Shown here: positions 56,301-64,000 of the stretch, one piece after another
Layout: every line of letters begins with the position of its first letter
How positions within the stretch are numbered: the first letter of the stretch is position 1
Source of the DNA: CBDFGN01 sp965247065
GTDB taxonomy: Bacteria; Bacteroidota; Bacteroidia; Cytophagales; Cyclobacteriaceae
Length of the DNA: 64,000 nucleotides
Assembly (NCBI GenBank): GCA_965247065.1
Contig: CBDFGN010000006.1
Location: 3,348,001-3,412,000 of the forward strand
Direction of reading: 5' to 3'
Made by a program: the position numbers and the translations under genes
The notes under the pieces: generated by a model
The model's input: only the letters and a program-made list of their open reading frames with translations
The model's database searches: none
What the model was told of the DNA's origin: nothing

Positions 56301-57445
56301 CAGTGCAACACGCTACTTGGGATATTTACCAGCCGCGCCTCGAGCCAAAGCGAATTGCTTAAATCGCCTGTTTGACAATGCCGATACATGGGTAATTTGC
56401 TGATCAACCTCCAGACGGGTCTTGTCATTATACTGTTTTCGTTGGTCTCAGTTAGGAAAGTATCTCTCTCCGAAATGGAGGACAGATGGAGTGTATTAAG
56501 CCAATAATTCACGTATGAATTGTCAGGCTCCACATGAAAATCAATGGACCTGGATTCGAAAAAATTCTTGTATCTATGGGCAAGATCCCTTTTTTTCTCA
56601 ACAATCAAAGGAAGTTGCTCCAATTGGGCACAGGCAAGAGCAGCATTTAGATTAGGTAATCGGTAATTGAAACCAACCTGATCGTGAATATATTCCCATT
56701 GATGAGCTGTTTTGGCGGTAGTTGTCAGATGCTTTCCTAGCTCATAAAGAGCTCCATCATTCGTGACAATCGCTCCCCCTCCTCCGCAAGTAATAGTCTT
56801 GTTCCCGTTAAAACTAAAGATGCCCAACTTCCCAAAACTCCCCAGCGGCCGGTCCAGGTAACGACTTCCACTTGATTCAGCAGCATCTTCCACCACCGGA
56901 ATATTGTACTCATTACATACTTCAATTATCTGATCAATCCTGGCAGGAAAACCAAATGTATGCATGGGTACACATGCCGCTATCCTTCGACCGGTCTTGA
57001 GGTTGTGGGAAAAACCATCCGCCCTCTTACGTGTATTCTTTTCCAAAAATGACCTCAAGGAATCCGGGGATAGTCCCAAGGTTGTTCTATCAACGTCGAC
57101 AAAAACAGGTTGGGCGTTTAAATAAGAAATTGCGTTGGCCGTGGCAACAAAAGTTAGGCTTTGGGTGATTACTTCTTCCTCAGGTTTGACATCTACAAGC
57201 TTCAAAGCCATATGTAGGGCTGAAGTCCCGTTAACTACGGCAATCGCATATTCCGTACCCACTTGCTTGGTCATCATTTCTTCGAACCGATTAACATATT
57301 CCCCTGCCGAGGAAACAAAAGTTGATTCCAAGGTCTCCAGAACGTACTTCTTTTCGTTTCCATTGAAGAATGGCTCATGTAAGGGAATAAAACCGTCCGG
57401 CTTTTCGAATACTTGACGTATGAATTCTATTGTTTCTTCAAACAT
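56300..57445 (-). CDS. legC: LegC-type aminotransferase (DegT family)
   Basis: A 381-residue PLP enzyme. The opening FIPLHEPFFNGNEKKYVLET is characteristic of the LegC branch. The PLP lysine is in GIFSFNGNKTITCGGGGAIV near residue 212, the cofactor aspartate in VVEDAAESSGSRYLDRP, and NGTSALHMALKLVDV binds phosphate. It aminates the 4-keto sugar made by a LegB dehydratase. It begins the neuD-neuB-neuC run. Because legB in this locus is destroyed, its substrate would have to come from another dehydratase. Confidence 0.88.
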   Translation of the reverse strand: MFEETIEFIRQVFEKPDGFIPLHEPFFNGNEKKYVLETLESTFVSSAGEYVNRFEEMMTKQVGTEYAIAVVNGTSALHMALKLVDVKPEEEVITQSLTFVATANAISYLNAQPVFVDVDRTTLGLSPDSLRSFLEKNTRKRADGFSHNLKTGRRIAACVPMHTFGFPARIDQIIEVCNEYNIPVVEDAAESSGSRYLDRPLGSFGKLGIFSFNGNKTITCGGGGAIVTNDGALYELGKHLTTTAKTAHQWEYIHDQVGFNYRLPNLNAALACAQLEQLPLIVEKKRDLAHRYKNFFESRSIDFHVEPDNSYVNYWLNTLHLSSISERDTFLTETNENSIMTRPVWRLISKLPMYRHCQTGDLSNSLWLEARLVNIPSSVLH

Positions 57446-57620
57446 CTTCGGTATTTCGGGTCAAAAGGTGTGATGAATCCTTTCCTCAATAATGTGCTTA
57501 ATCTCTCTCATACCGTCGGGCACCATTTCAGTAACTCATATCCCAAGCTTATCATTAATCCTTGCAAAATCTATCCGATAATCCAATCTTATTGTAAATC
57601 GTAAGCCAAGTAAATGATTA
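57428..57620 (-). pseudogene. Relic of the C-terminus of an NAD-dependent epimerase
   Basis: The minus-strand frames read FTIRLDYRIDFARINDKLGY, then VPDGMREIKHIIEE in a second frame and GFITPFDPKYRRC in a third. This is the usual C-terminal pattern of sugar-nucleotide epimerases (a YRI-x-F-x-KI-x2-LG block, then a gapped DG-x-REI helix and a PFDPRY end). Two frameshifts in 60 codons and no trace of the nucleotide-binding part show it is dead. It fills the 199-base gap between the toroid gene and legC and overlaps the legC start. Confidence 0.6.
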
Positions 57621-57644
57621 CAATTGCAAAAATTGTGGAAAGGC

Positions 57645-59207
57645 CTATTTAATAATCTTAAATTCTAGCAATCCCCCTTTGCCATCGGAATGCGTCCCCG
57701 GCAAATTATACCCACTCGAAGCCATATGTATGGCCCGAAACTTCCCTCCCTGAATTACCTTCCGACAGCCTTTTGGCGGGTGAACCACCTGTTCCACATT
57801 TATGACGGTTGAGTCAAACACGAATTTCCTTTGCGCCTGCCCATCAAAGGGCCGTTTGCCGGTCATTAATCGTTTGACTATGGCCTTCTTGAATGAATTG
57901 CCTAAGAATCGGTTGTTAAATACTGTCATCGCGAGAAAACGAACCAGCACCAACGTAAACGGAGTGGGATATTCTTCATTGACTCGGTAGAACCTGGCGG
58001 AAATCGTATGATCAGCGAAGGTATAATCGTCATTCCAGCTCTGAGTTGAGAACTTGGTTCCGTCTGCCAATTCTCCAATCAGTCCACCGTCTTCTACTGC
58101 AGGTTCACCCGAAAGTTTGTCGAAGACTTTTAGTGTGCCCCCTTTTTTATAATTCACGATACCGTAATACTTCTGATTAGATTTGACAAAGATCCCGGCC
58201 TCGGGAAACTCCTTTTCAAACTCCTGATCAGCCGGTAATGGATCGCTTTCCGGATCCATTACCTGATTTTGCATCTCAACTGCTGCATAAGCATAGGAAT
58301 TCAAGAGGGGCACGAAATTCCCCATGTCAATATCCGCGGGCATTATATGCCGACCGTTGGTAAAGGCTGTTTGTGATCTTGAAAGCATTGCCCGGGCACT
58401 TTTTGAATCGGTACTTAATCCGGCCAGGCCTCCAGGATAGAATACCTCAGTATTGCGGGAACCGTAAAGTCCCCCAATGCTTCCGTCGGGATGGATAAAA
58501 TACTTTAGGAAATCGAGGCTTCGATCGATCGATTCCTGAAGCTCAGAGCTCTTCAGAACGCGTTGGGCAGCGTGAAGGTAATATAAACAGAGAGTCTGGT
58601 AACCAGGGTCCGGACCCTCGTACTCTTGGTACCAACCCTCTGCGGATTGGTGCTGGAATATTACTTCCAGCAGTTCCTGGTCACGGGTCGACTTGAAGCC
58701 AGTAAGATCATTCCACAATGCAATGGCTGCGGCACCAGTAGCGAGGTGATTGGAGATTATCGCATGTTCCTCATCATTCTTGGTGATAAACTGTATGAGT
58801 CCCTCGATGATCGGCAAATGTCGTCGGTATTCAAAATCTGGGAGGCGGTTCTCCAGGATCTTAATGGCCGATATCAGGTCAAAGGCTACCAAAGCGGTTA
58901 CGCAAAAAGAATTCTCATTAGGATACGCCTCGGCCAATCCCCCACTTCGAGATTTGGCCTTATCAACTGCCTGGACGCATCCTTCAAAGATCTGGTTAAG
59001 CATTTTTTCATCCCCGTAAAGACCTAGGGCATAGGCAATGGCCAGGGCATGAATCCCTCCCTGCATAGTGGCGTTGGGGAAATCGGTGGTTTTCCATCCC
59101 CAGTATTGCCGGTCCGCATTTCCAAAAGAGTTGCTGAATCCGTCCAGATTGAAGCAGTTGATTAAACGGGGAAGGTTATTCTGAAGAATCAGACGATAGC
59201 TATTCAT
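57645..59207 (-). CDS. Alpha/alpha-toroid protein of polysaccharide loci (heparinase/cyclase-like fold)
   Basis: A 520-residue soluble protein. The N-terminal two thirds contain repeated helical hairpins with aromatic and glycine positions (SFGNADRQYWGWKTTDFPNA, QGGIHALAIAYALGLYG, GSIGGLYGSRNTEVFYPGGL), as in six-hairpin glycosidase-like proteins. The C-terminal third is beta-rich, ending LPGTHSDGKGGLLEFK. No catalytic residues can be named. It lies directly downstream of the deacetylase-like gene and AsnB, a trio seen in Bacteroidota exopolysaccharide loci. A decayed partial duplicate sits at 41513-41865. Function unknown; glycan epimerisation or cleavage is speculation. Confidence 0.72.
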   Translation of the reverse strand: MNSYRLILQNNLPRLINCFNLDGFSNSFGNADRQYWGWKTTDFPNATMQGGIHALAIAYALGLYGDEKMLNQIFEGCVQAVDKAKSRSGGLAEAYPNENSFCVTALVAFDLISAIKILENRLPDFEYRRHLPIIEGLIQFITKNDEEHAIISNHLATGAAAIALWNDLTGFKSTRDQELLEVIFQHQSAEGWYQEYEGPDPGYQTLCLYYLHAAQRVLKSSELQESIDRSLDFLKYFIHPDGSIGGLYGSRNTEVFYPGGLAGLSTDSKSARAMLSRSQTAFTNGRHIMPADIDMGNFVPLLNSYAYAAVEMQNQVMDPESDPLPADQEFEKEFPEAGIFVKSNQKYYGIVNYKKGGTLKVFDKLSGEPAVEDGGLIGELADGTKFSTQSWNDDYTFADHTISARFYRVNEEYPTPFTLVLVRFLAMTVFNNRFLGNSFKKAIVKRLMTGKRPFDGQAQRKFVFDSTVINVEQVVHPPKGCRKVIQGGKFRAIHMASSGYNLPGTHSDGKGGLLEFKIIK

Positions 59208-59225
59208 CCCTAGTTTTCTGAAGTA

Positions 59226-60575
59226 TCAAGGGCTCGGCGAGACATGCCACGAAGTTATTATTTTTAATAGGTCCTCATAGAAGATATGCCAGTTATAGTC
59301 GCTACTGCGTACCCGGGGGTGCCAGCTCAAAGCAATATGAGAATTTTTGAAATTCCTTAATCCTAATAGCAGAGCTCGGCACTTGTCCTGCCAGAACGGC
59401 ACTTGATCGTTGCCATAATCATAAATATTCGAGTCCATGATTACCTGCGGAATCTCCAGGTGGTCAAAGGGCTTCTGGTTTTCGTGATCAAAAGGTCGAA
59501 AAATACTGCAGCAGCCGCTTCTAAATCCGATCCTGTCATTCCATCCCAGGGTGGAATCGAATTCAAAAAGCTTTTCGTGTATATGGGGCGTGACCCCCTC
59601 ACGATATCGCAACCAATGCTGCCGGGTTTTGCTTACTTCCTGACCAACCGCATCCTCCAATATATCCTTCTCCTTTTTGAGCAACTCAAGACTTTCCGCG
59701 CTATCAAAACTTCCGTGCAACCCAACCCGAAAGCCTTGCTTCATCAGCTCACCTAGCTGTTTCTGGAGCCTCGGATTGATGGATACATCGTAAGCAGGGT
59801 CCAGCAACCACTTGGTCGCACTGCGATCATCGGACTTGGCATAAACATAGAAGACCGAGCTCATATTGTAGCTAGATTCCAATCCAGTCCAGTAGTCGAA
59901 ATGCCAGTACGATGGACTCGAAAAAAGGTAGCGAAAGGTCCGGTTCAAATTACCCGCAAACGATCGGGGACGGGCAAGACTCATCGCGGTATTCCATCCG
60001 TTCATAGCCGTTTGCTTAATTCGCAGTTGTACAGTTTTGCGGATGTAATCCAGATCGTGACTAAGTTCAATTTGGGGCTTTTGGCCGGGCCCAAACGCAA
60101 GGCCTTGGAATTGACCTGAAATCAGACCTTCCAGTTTCTGGAAAAGCCTGTTTACCATTGGGATATCAAATGTATCCTTGTTTTTTCGGGGATGGTTGAA
60201 ACAATAGCTGTTTATATATTTTCCTTTTTTTTCCGAGGCGTATTCTTCGTATCGAGTCAACAAAAGGAAAGCATTCCAAAGGATATCATAACCTGCCAAA
60301 AAACCTGGATCTGTGCATTCAGACTGGTTGTAGATGTAGAAATCCTCTTCAAGCTCCTTCAATCCAACAACTGGATCAGCTCGATAGCGGTTGCAGATCG
60401 TTGGCCCATTCCCGGGTTCCCGGGTGTAATAAAGAACCGGTGACGACAAATCAAGGTGATAAGGACTTAGAGATTGAACTTCAATCACGAATCTTGCGTC
60501 GCTTAACCGTCGAAACTCCTCCAATATATAAACCAACCAGGCGGATTCCGTAAGATCGGTCGCGACTATAAGCAT
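59226..60575 (-). CDS. Polysaccharide deacetylase-like protein with extra N-terminal domain
   Basis: A 449-residue protein. An N-terminal domain of about 165 residues (LIVATDLTESAWLVYILEEF) is followed by a NodB-like domain with the metal-binding motif IELSHDLDYIRKT, GFRVGLHGSFDSAESLELL, and a late histidine in ALSWHPRVR. This domain order is common in Bacteroidota exopolysaccharide loci next to toroid proteins. The likely role is removal of acetyl groups from an intermediate. Its ATG overlaps the upstream asnB stop by one base (TAATG at 60573-60577), so they are cotranslated. Confidence 0.78.
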   Translation of the reverse strand: MLIVATDLTESAWLVYILEEFRRLSDARFVIEVQSLSPYHLDLSSPVLYYTREPGNGPTICNRYRADPVVGLKELEEDFYIYNQSECTDPGFLAGYDILWNAFLLLTRYEEYASEKKGKYINSYCFNHPRKNKDTFDIPMVNRLFQKLEGLISGQFQGLAFGPGQKPQIELSHDLDYIRKTVQLRIKQTAMNGWNTAMSLARPRSFAGNLNRTFRYLFSSPSYWHFDYWTGLESSYNMSSVFYVYAKSDDRSATKWLLDPAYDVSINPRLQKQLGELMKQGFRVGLHGSFDSAESLELLKKEKDILEDAVGQEVSKTRQHWLRYREGVTPHIHEKLFEFDSTLGWNDRIGFRSGCCSIFRPFDHENQKPFDHLEIPQVIMDSNIYDYGNDQVPFWQDKCRALLLGLRNFKNSHIALSWHPRVRSSDYNWHIFYEDLLKIITSWHVSPSP

Positions 60576-62452
60576 TAGTCAATAAGGTTTTTGAACCAGA
60601 GCTCCAGATTTATGGCTCCCCACAAATCGCGATTGAACTTCCCCATTTTAGAGATGTGGCTGTTAATAGCCTGAATATTATAAACCCCTCGTTCACGGGC
60701 CCTTTGACTATTGAAAATGTCAAGTACGAATTCCTTCAGGGGGCCCTGCATCCATTCGTTGATGGGCACGGGGAAGCCCATTTTGTCCTTTCGCTCCAGG
60801 GTCTCTCGAGGAAGAATGTTCTTCAGTGCCTTGGATAGCATGTACTTCGTTTTACCACCAGAAAATTTCAGGGTTGGGCTCATCCGACTGGATAGCTCCA
60901 CTATTCTTTTATCCAACAGGGGAACCCGAGACTCCAGTGATACCGCCATACTGACCCTGTCTTCAACCTGCAACAGAGTAGGCAGCAGGGTCTTCACATC
61001 GAAATAGGTCATTTTGTTGAAATAGGAGGGCGTCTCAGGATTATTGAAAATTTCGGTGAACTTGGAAAAAATAGTATCTGAATGTCGTTCACTAAGGAAC
61101 TCGGGAGCATACATCTGGTGCAGGTTTGGCGAACGATCAATCATTTTAAAATACCTCCGGTCCATTTCACCGAAAAGCCCGGATGAGAATTGAGATTGGA
61201 TTAAGGGAACATATTCCCGCAGCAAGGCCAGGTTTGGGATGATACTGGGAAGAGTGACCACATGCTGACCCTCCTCCTGGGTTTCAAATATTGATCCCTT
61301 GATGCATTGTTCGAGATAAGCAATAGCGTATCGGGCGTAACCTCCAAAAACCTCATCCCCACCCTGGCCTCCCAAAACAACCTTTACCTGTTCAGAGGCA
61401 AGTTTAGAGACCATATACTGTGGGAAAATGCCGGGCCCGGCCCCAGGTTCATCCATATGGTAAACCAGCTTCTCAAAGCAATCGATGAAATCATTTGCCG
61501 TTGGAAAAATCTCGAAATGCTCACTGCTGATTGAATCGCTTACGATTCTGGCGTAGTTGGTTTCATCGTAGGAGGCTGACTCTTTAAACCCGCCGGTAAA
61601 TGTCTTAAGCTGTCCAGCGTAGTTCTGTGAGGCCAACACCGCCACCGCACTGGAGTCAAGGCCCCCGCTTAAATGAGAACCAACCGGAACATCGGATCTT
61701 ACTTGTATTAAGAGTGAATTCTCCAGAAGATCCAGCAATTCGTCCAGAAATTGGTTTTCGGTTTTGGTATCATCAATATAATATTCCAGTTTCCAGTATT
61801 CCCTCTTTTCAGTTATTTGCCCATCTTTTAGGCGCAAATAGGTCCCAGGTTCAAGTTTGTTAATACTTTGGAAAAGTGTGTGTTTCTTTAGAACGAACTG
61901 GAAAGTGAGATACTCGTAAATTGACCGCTGATCAACTTCGCGCGGGACCGCTGGATGTTTGAGCAGGGCCTTTATCTCGGAGGCAAATACAAAATTGTCC
62001 TGGTCGTGATAATAATACAGAGGTTTTATTCCGAAATGATCCCTGGCCAGGAACAACTCTTTTTCCTGGGCATCGTAAATCGCAAAAGCGAACATCCCGT
62101 TCAGGTAATCCACAACGTCCTTTCCGAATTCGACATACAGGAGAAGAAGTACCTCCGTGTCGGAATGGGTCCTGAGCTTGTGATTTTTGGCAATAAGCAA
62201 TTCCCGCAACTCTAAATAATTATAGATCTCACCGTTGAAGATCAAGGTGAACCTTTGATCTTCAGTTTGCATGGGCTGGTGGCCGTGTTCTATGTCGATT
62301 ATAGAGAGTCTTTTATGACCAAAGCTGACATTATCGATATCGATCTGTCCCTCATCATCCGGACCTCTATGGGCGATCGAGTCCATCATAGCCCGTATCG
62401 TGCCCTGAGGATCAGGAACTGAATTCGATCGAAATCCGGCTATTCCACACAT
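60575..62452 (-). CDS. asnB: AsnB-type glutamine-dependent amidotransferase, copy 4
   Basis: A 625-residue, complete family member: MCGIAGFRSNSVPDP with Cys2, HRGPDDEGQIDID, VGSHLSGGLDSSAVAVLASQ and VVLGGQGGDEVFGGYARYA. It is translationally coupled to the deacetylase-like gene, suggesting that both act on the same sugar: deacetylation followed by amide formation would fit, but no direct evidence exists. The gap to the GT2 gene upstream is only 57 bases. Confidence 0.9.
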   Translation of the reverse strand: MCGIAGFRSNSVPDPQGTIRAMMDSIAHRGPDDEGQIDIDNVSFGHKRLSIIDIEHGHQPMQTEDQRFTLIFNGEIYNYLELRELLIAKNHKLRTHSDTEVLLLLYVEFGKDVVDYLNGMFAFAIYDAQEKELFLARDHFGIKPLYYYHDQDNFVFASEIKALLKHPAVPREVDQRSIYEYLTFQFVLKKHTLFQSINKLEPGTYLRLKDGQITEKREYWKLEYYIDDTKTENQFLDELLDLLENSLLIQVRSDVPVGSHLSGGLDSSAVAVLASQNYAGQLKTFTGGFKESASYDETNYARIVSDSISSEHFEIFPTANDFIDCFEKLVYHMDEPGAGPGIFPQYMVSKLASEQVKVVLGGQGGDEVFGGYARYAIAYLEQCIKGSIFETQEEGQHVVTLPSIIPNLALLREYVPLIQSQFSSGLFGEMDRRYFKMIDRSPNLHQMYAPEFLSERHSDTIFSKFTEIFNNPETPSYFNKMTYFDVKTLLPTLLQVEDRVSMAVSLESRVPLLDKRIVELSSRMSPTLKFSGGKTKYMLSKALKNILPRETLERKDKMGFPVPINEWMQGPLKEFVLDIFNSQRARERGVYNIQAINSHISKMGKFNRDLWGAINLELWFKNLID

Positions 62453-62509
62453 AATTTCAGGAGTTGATTAGGATCATTGATCCGAATGATCGCTCGAACC
62501 TCATGCGAA

Positions 62510-63376
62510 TCAAACGTTAATCTGACTGACGGTTCTCCTTTTAAGAGAAAATGAATTGTAGGACTTCACAGCCTTGGAAGGATCATTCCGATACATTTCC
62601 CGTAGTCCTCGAAATTGAGATCTCCATCCACCGAACGGCCAGTGGTAAAGAAGGGCCATTGTCAAATACCCAAAGGATGTAATGCTGGTGACCATTTTAC
62701 TCTCGCTTTCCTTTAGGTCGTATCGGAGAACAAATGGAACCTCAGCAAAGCGGCACCCCATCAGATTTAGCTTCACAATCATTTCCAAAGTCGCAGTAAA
62801 TCCAAGGCCGCGGAGTTGAATCAGGTTATTCCCGAAAATGGACAACGCATCCTGCAGAATAGACACGCGGTAAGCCCGAAATCCACACGAGTAGTCCTTT
62901 ACCCCTCGAATGTTGAAGACTAATTTCATAAACAGATTGGCAGCCCTGCTTATGGTTCGCCGGTAAAGATCCAAGCCCTTCTGGTCACCACCTTTTTGAA
63001 ACCGGGATGTATTAACGACGTCATAACCTTCCTTTAATCTATTGTATAGATCCCTGATATATTGAGGGTCGTGAGTATCATCACCCTCGACTCGTATGAT
63101 TACATCATCCCGGTCTGCAACATCCACAATGTGTTCAAAACCGTCTCGCTCGGTTTCACCTAAGCCTCGATTAAGTTTGTGTTTTAGAACCGTGATCTTG
63201 TCGCCGTACTGCCTTTGATAATCCTCCAGGATATCCCCGGTCGAATCGTAACTACCATCGTTGACGACCACAAGGTGAAAATCCTCGGTCATTTCCTCCA
63301 TAGATGCAAACACCTTAGGTATTAACTTGGGTAGACTACTTTCTTCGTTGTAGGCCGGAAGCAACAGATAGATCAT
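62510..63376 (-). CDS. Glycosyltransferase family 2 (dolichol-phosphate-mannose-synthase-like)
   Basis: A 288-residue GT-A enzyme. The opening YLLLPAYNEESSLPKLIPKV, the first metal-binding acidic block VVVNDGSYDSTGDILEDY, and VIIRVEGDDTHDPQYI (the D-D motif that binds the nucleotide sugar) are all present. No C-terminal transmembrane pair is evident, so it is probably peripheral. It may charge a lipid carrier or start the repeat unit. It lies 11 bases downstream of the WlbA-like gene. Confidence 0.87.
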   Translation of the reverse strand: MIYLLLPAYNEESSLPKLIPKVFASMEEMTEDFHLVVVNDGSYDSTGDILEDYQRQYGDKITVLKHKLNRGLGETERDGFEHIVDVADRDDVIIRVEGDDTHDPQYIRDLYNRLKEGYDVVNTSRFQKGGDQKGLDLYRRTISRAANLFMKLVFNIRGVKDYSCGFRAYRVSILQDALSIFGNNLIQLRGLGFTATLEMIVKLNLMGCRFAEVPFVLRYDLKESESKMVTSITSFGYLTMALLYHWPFGGWRSQFRGLREMYRNDPSKAVKSYNSFSLKRRTVSQINV

Positions 63377-63387
63377 AGGGCACTCTA

Positions 63388-64000
63388 TTAAGGTTGCAGC
63401 TGCTTTTCCAGATTGAATGGATGGCCAGCTAATTCTCCTCTTGCCATGGGATGATAATCCCCTTTCAGGCCAACCGGCTGGGCGTTGCGGATGTCATACA
63501 CGATCTGGATGCTCGTCTCAGCCTCGTCTATCCCAAATCCTTCGTCGCTCAGAATCTGTTGGTAACTCTTGGTGTGCAGATCGTCGAAGCCTTCGCTGAA
63601 CTCAATTTCCTGGCCGTCCACAACTATCGACCGGAAAGTACGCTGGCCCGGTTCTTTTACGTCATTAGGGATCGCCCCGTGGTTTATACTTAAGAACCAT
63701 CTTACGCGGGCCTTCCTCAATCTTAGGAACCCGGCTACCCGATCATGGGTCTGAATATGAACAACGCTTTCCTCCACCTCTCCGAAAACCCAGGAGAGCA
63801 TATCAAAAAAGTGAATACCTATATTGGTTGCCACCCCACCAGACTTTTGGACATCGCCTTTCCAACTCGTATAATACCAATTGCCGCGAGATGTCAGATA
63901 GGACAAATCCACGTCATAAATTTTGTCCTCATGTTCCTCCGCGATCCGTTTTTTGAGTTCAAGGATGGACGGGTGAAGCCTTAGCTGCAGTATGTTGTAA
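63388..64000 (-). CDS. wlbA: Partial WlbA/WbpB-like UDP-GlcNAcA 3-oxidase (Gfo/Idh/MocA), N-terminus outside the window
   Basis: The frame runs from the right edge (LQLRLHPSILELKKRIAEE) to 63388 with no start inside the window. The internal blocks SYLTSRGNWYYTSWKGD, KSGGVATNIGIHFFDMLSWV and the LQLRLHP motif are hallmarks of WlbA/WbpB. These NAD-dependent enzymes oxidise C3 of UDP-N-acetylglucosaminuronate on the way to 2,3-diacetamido sugars. Partners (an aminotransferase, an acetyltransferase) would be expected beyond the edge. It is the first visible gene of the right-end transcript. Confidence 0.85.
   Translation of the reverse strand, partial: YNILQLRLHPSILELKKRIAEEHEDKIYDVDLSYLTSRGNWYYTSWKGDVQKSGGVATNIGIHFFDMLSWVFGEVEESVVHIQTHDRVAGFLRLRKARVRWFLSINHGAIPNDVKEPGQRTFRSIVVDGQEIEFSEGFDDLHTKSYQQILSDEGFGIDEAETSIQIVYDIRNAQPVGLKGDYHPMARGELAGHPFNLEKQLQP

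Noticed and set aside
1..64000. CRISPR arrays, tRNA or rRNA genes, phage or plasmid replication genes
   Set aside because: No regularly spaced repeats, cloverleaf-like or rRNA sequence, integrase or replication gene was seen on either strand.

Overview
The window is one continuous surface-polysaccharide locus (O-antigen, capsule or exopolysaccharide type). It comes from a Gram-negative bacterium, most probably a member of the Bacteroidota. The evidence for this is moderate: an AT-leaning composition, candidate promoters of the Bacteroidota -7 type (TAnnTTTG), and the gene set itself (several AsnB-type amidotransferases, alpha/alpha-toroid proteins, a bi-domain dehydrogenase, IS982 elements). 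No rRNA, tRNA or CRISPR array was seen. Nearly all genes read on the minus strand, so the locus runs from right to left. Exceptions are a two-gene plus-strand block (21796-23194), a Wzz-like gene with a broken methyltransferase (37766-39630), a lone broken methyltransferase (11099-12125), and one IS copy.

Right end (64000 to 53345): a WlbA/WbpB-type oxidoreductase cut by the window edge, a GT2 transferase, AsnB, a polysaccharide-deacetylase-like protein and an alpha/alpha-toroid protein. These are followed by a nonulosonic (legionaminic-type) acid operon: legC aminotransferase, neuD acetyltransferase, neuB synthase and neuC hydrolysing epimerase, mostly with overlapping stop and start codons. 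The operon continues past an IS into legB (dehydratase, broken), a ptmE/legE-like nucleotidyltransferase (frameshifted), a legF/neuA CMP-sugar synthetase, and an amidation module (hisF, hisH, two N-acetyl-sugar amidotransferases) with a methyltransferase and a DUF4915-like propeller protein.

This middle part (38.8 to 53.2 kb) is heavily decayed. legB, legE, hisF, both amidotransferases and a methyltransferase carry frameshifts, deletions or a nonsense codon. Three IS982-family copies encoding identical transposases sit here. A graveyard of gene fragments (39.7-41.9 kb) contains relics of an aminotransferase, the DUF4915 gene, neuD and the toroid gene, the last three having intact homologues elsewhere in the window.

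Central part (37.7 to 21.6 kb): UDP-glucuronate 4-epimerase, two AsnB genes, an epimerase/aminotransferase pair, a methyltransferase, then a formyltransferase gene split by inserted material (an asnB tail, an intact acetyltransferase and the head of an amidotransferase). A GT-C-like membrane protein, a methyltransferase, a deacetylase and a flippase follow, then the plus-strand oxygenase and methyltransferase pair.

Left part (21.6 kb to 1): two P-loop kinase-like proteins, two GT4 transferases, a Wzy-like polymerase, a WecG/TagA transferase, and two paralogous polymerase/ligase-like proteins flanking a broken methyltransferase and an asnB head fragment. Further left are wecB, a second flippase, AsnB, a methyltransferase, the bi-domain dehydrogenase, an O-antigen ligase and a partial toroid gene. 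With two flippases and several polymerase/ligase candidates, the locus looks like a mosaic of at least two repeat-unit pathways remodelled by recombination.
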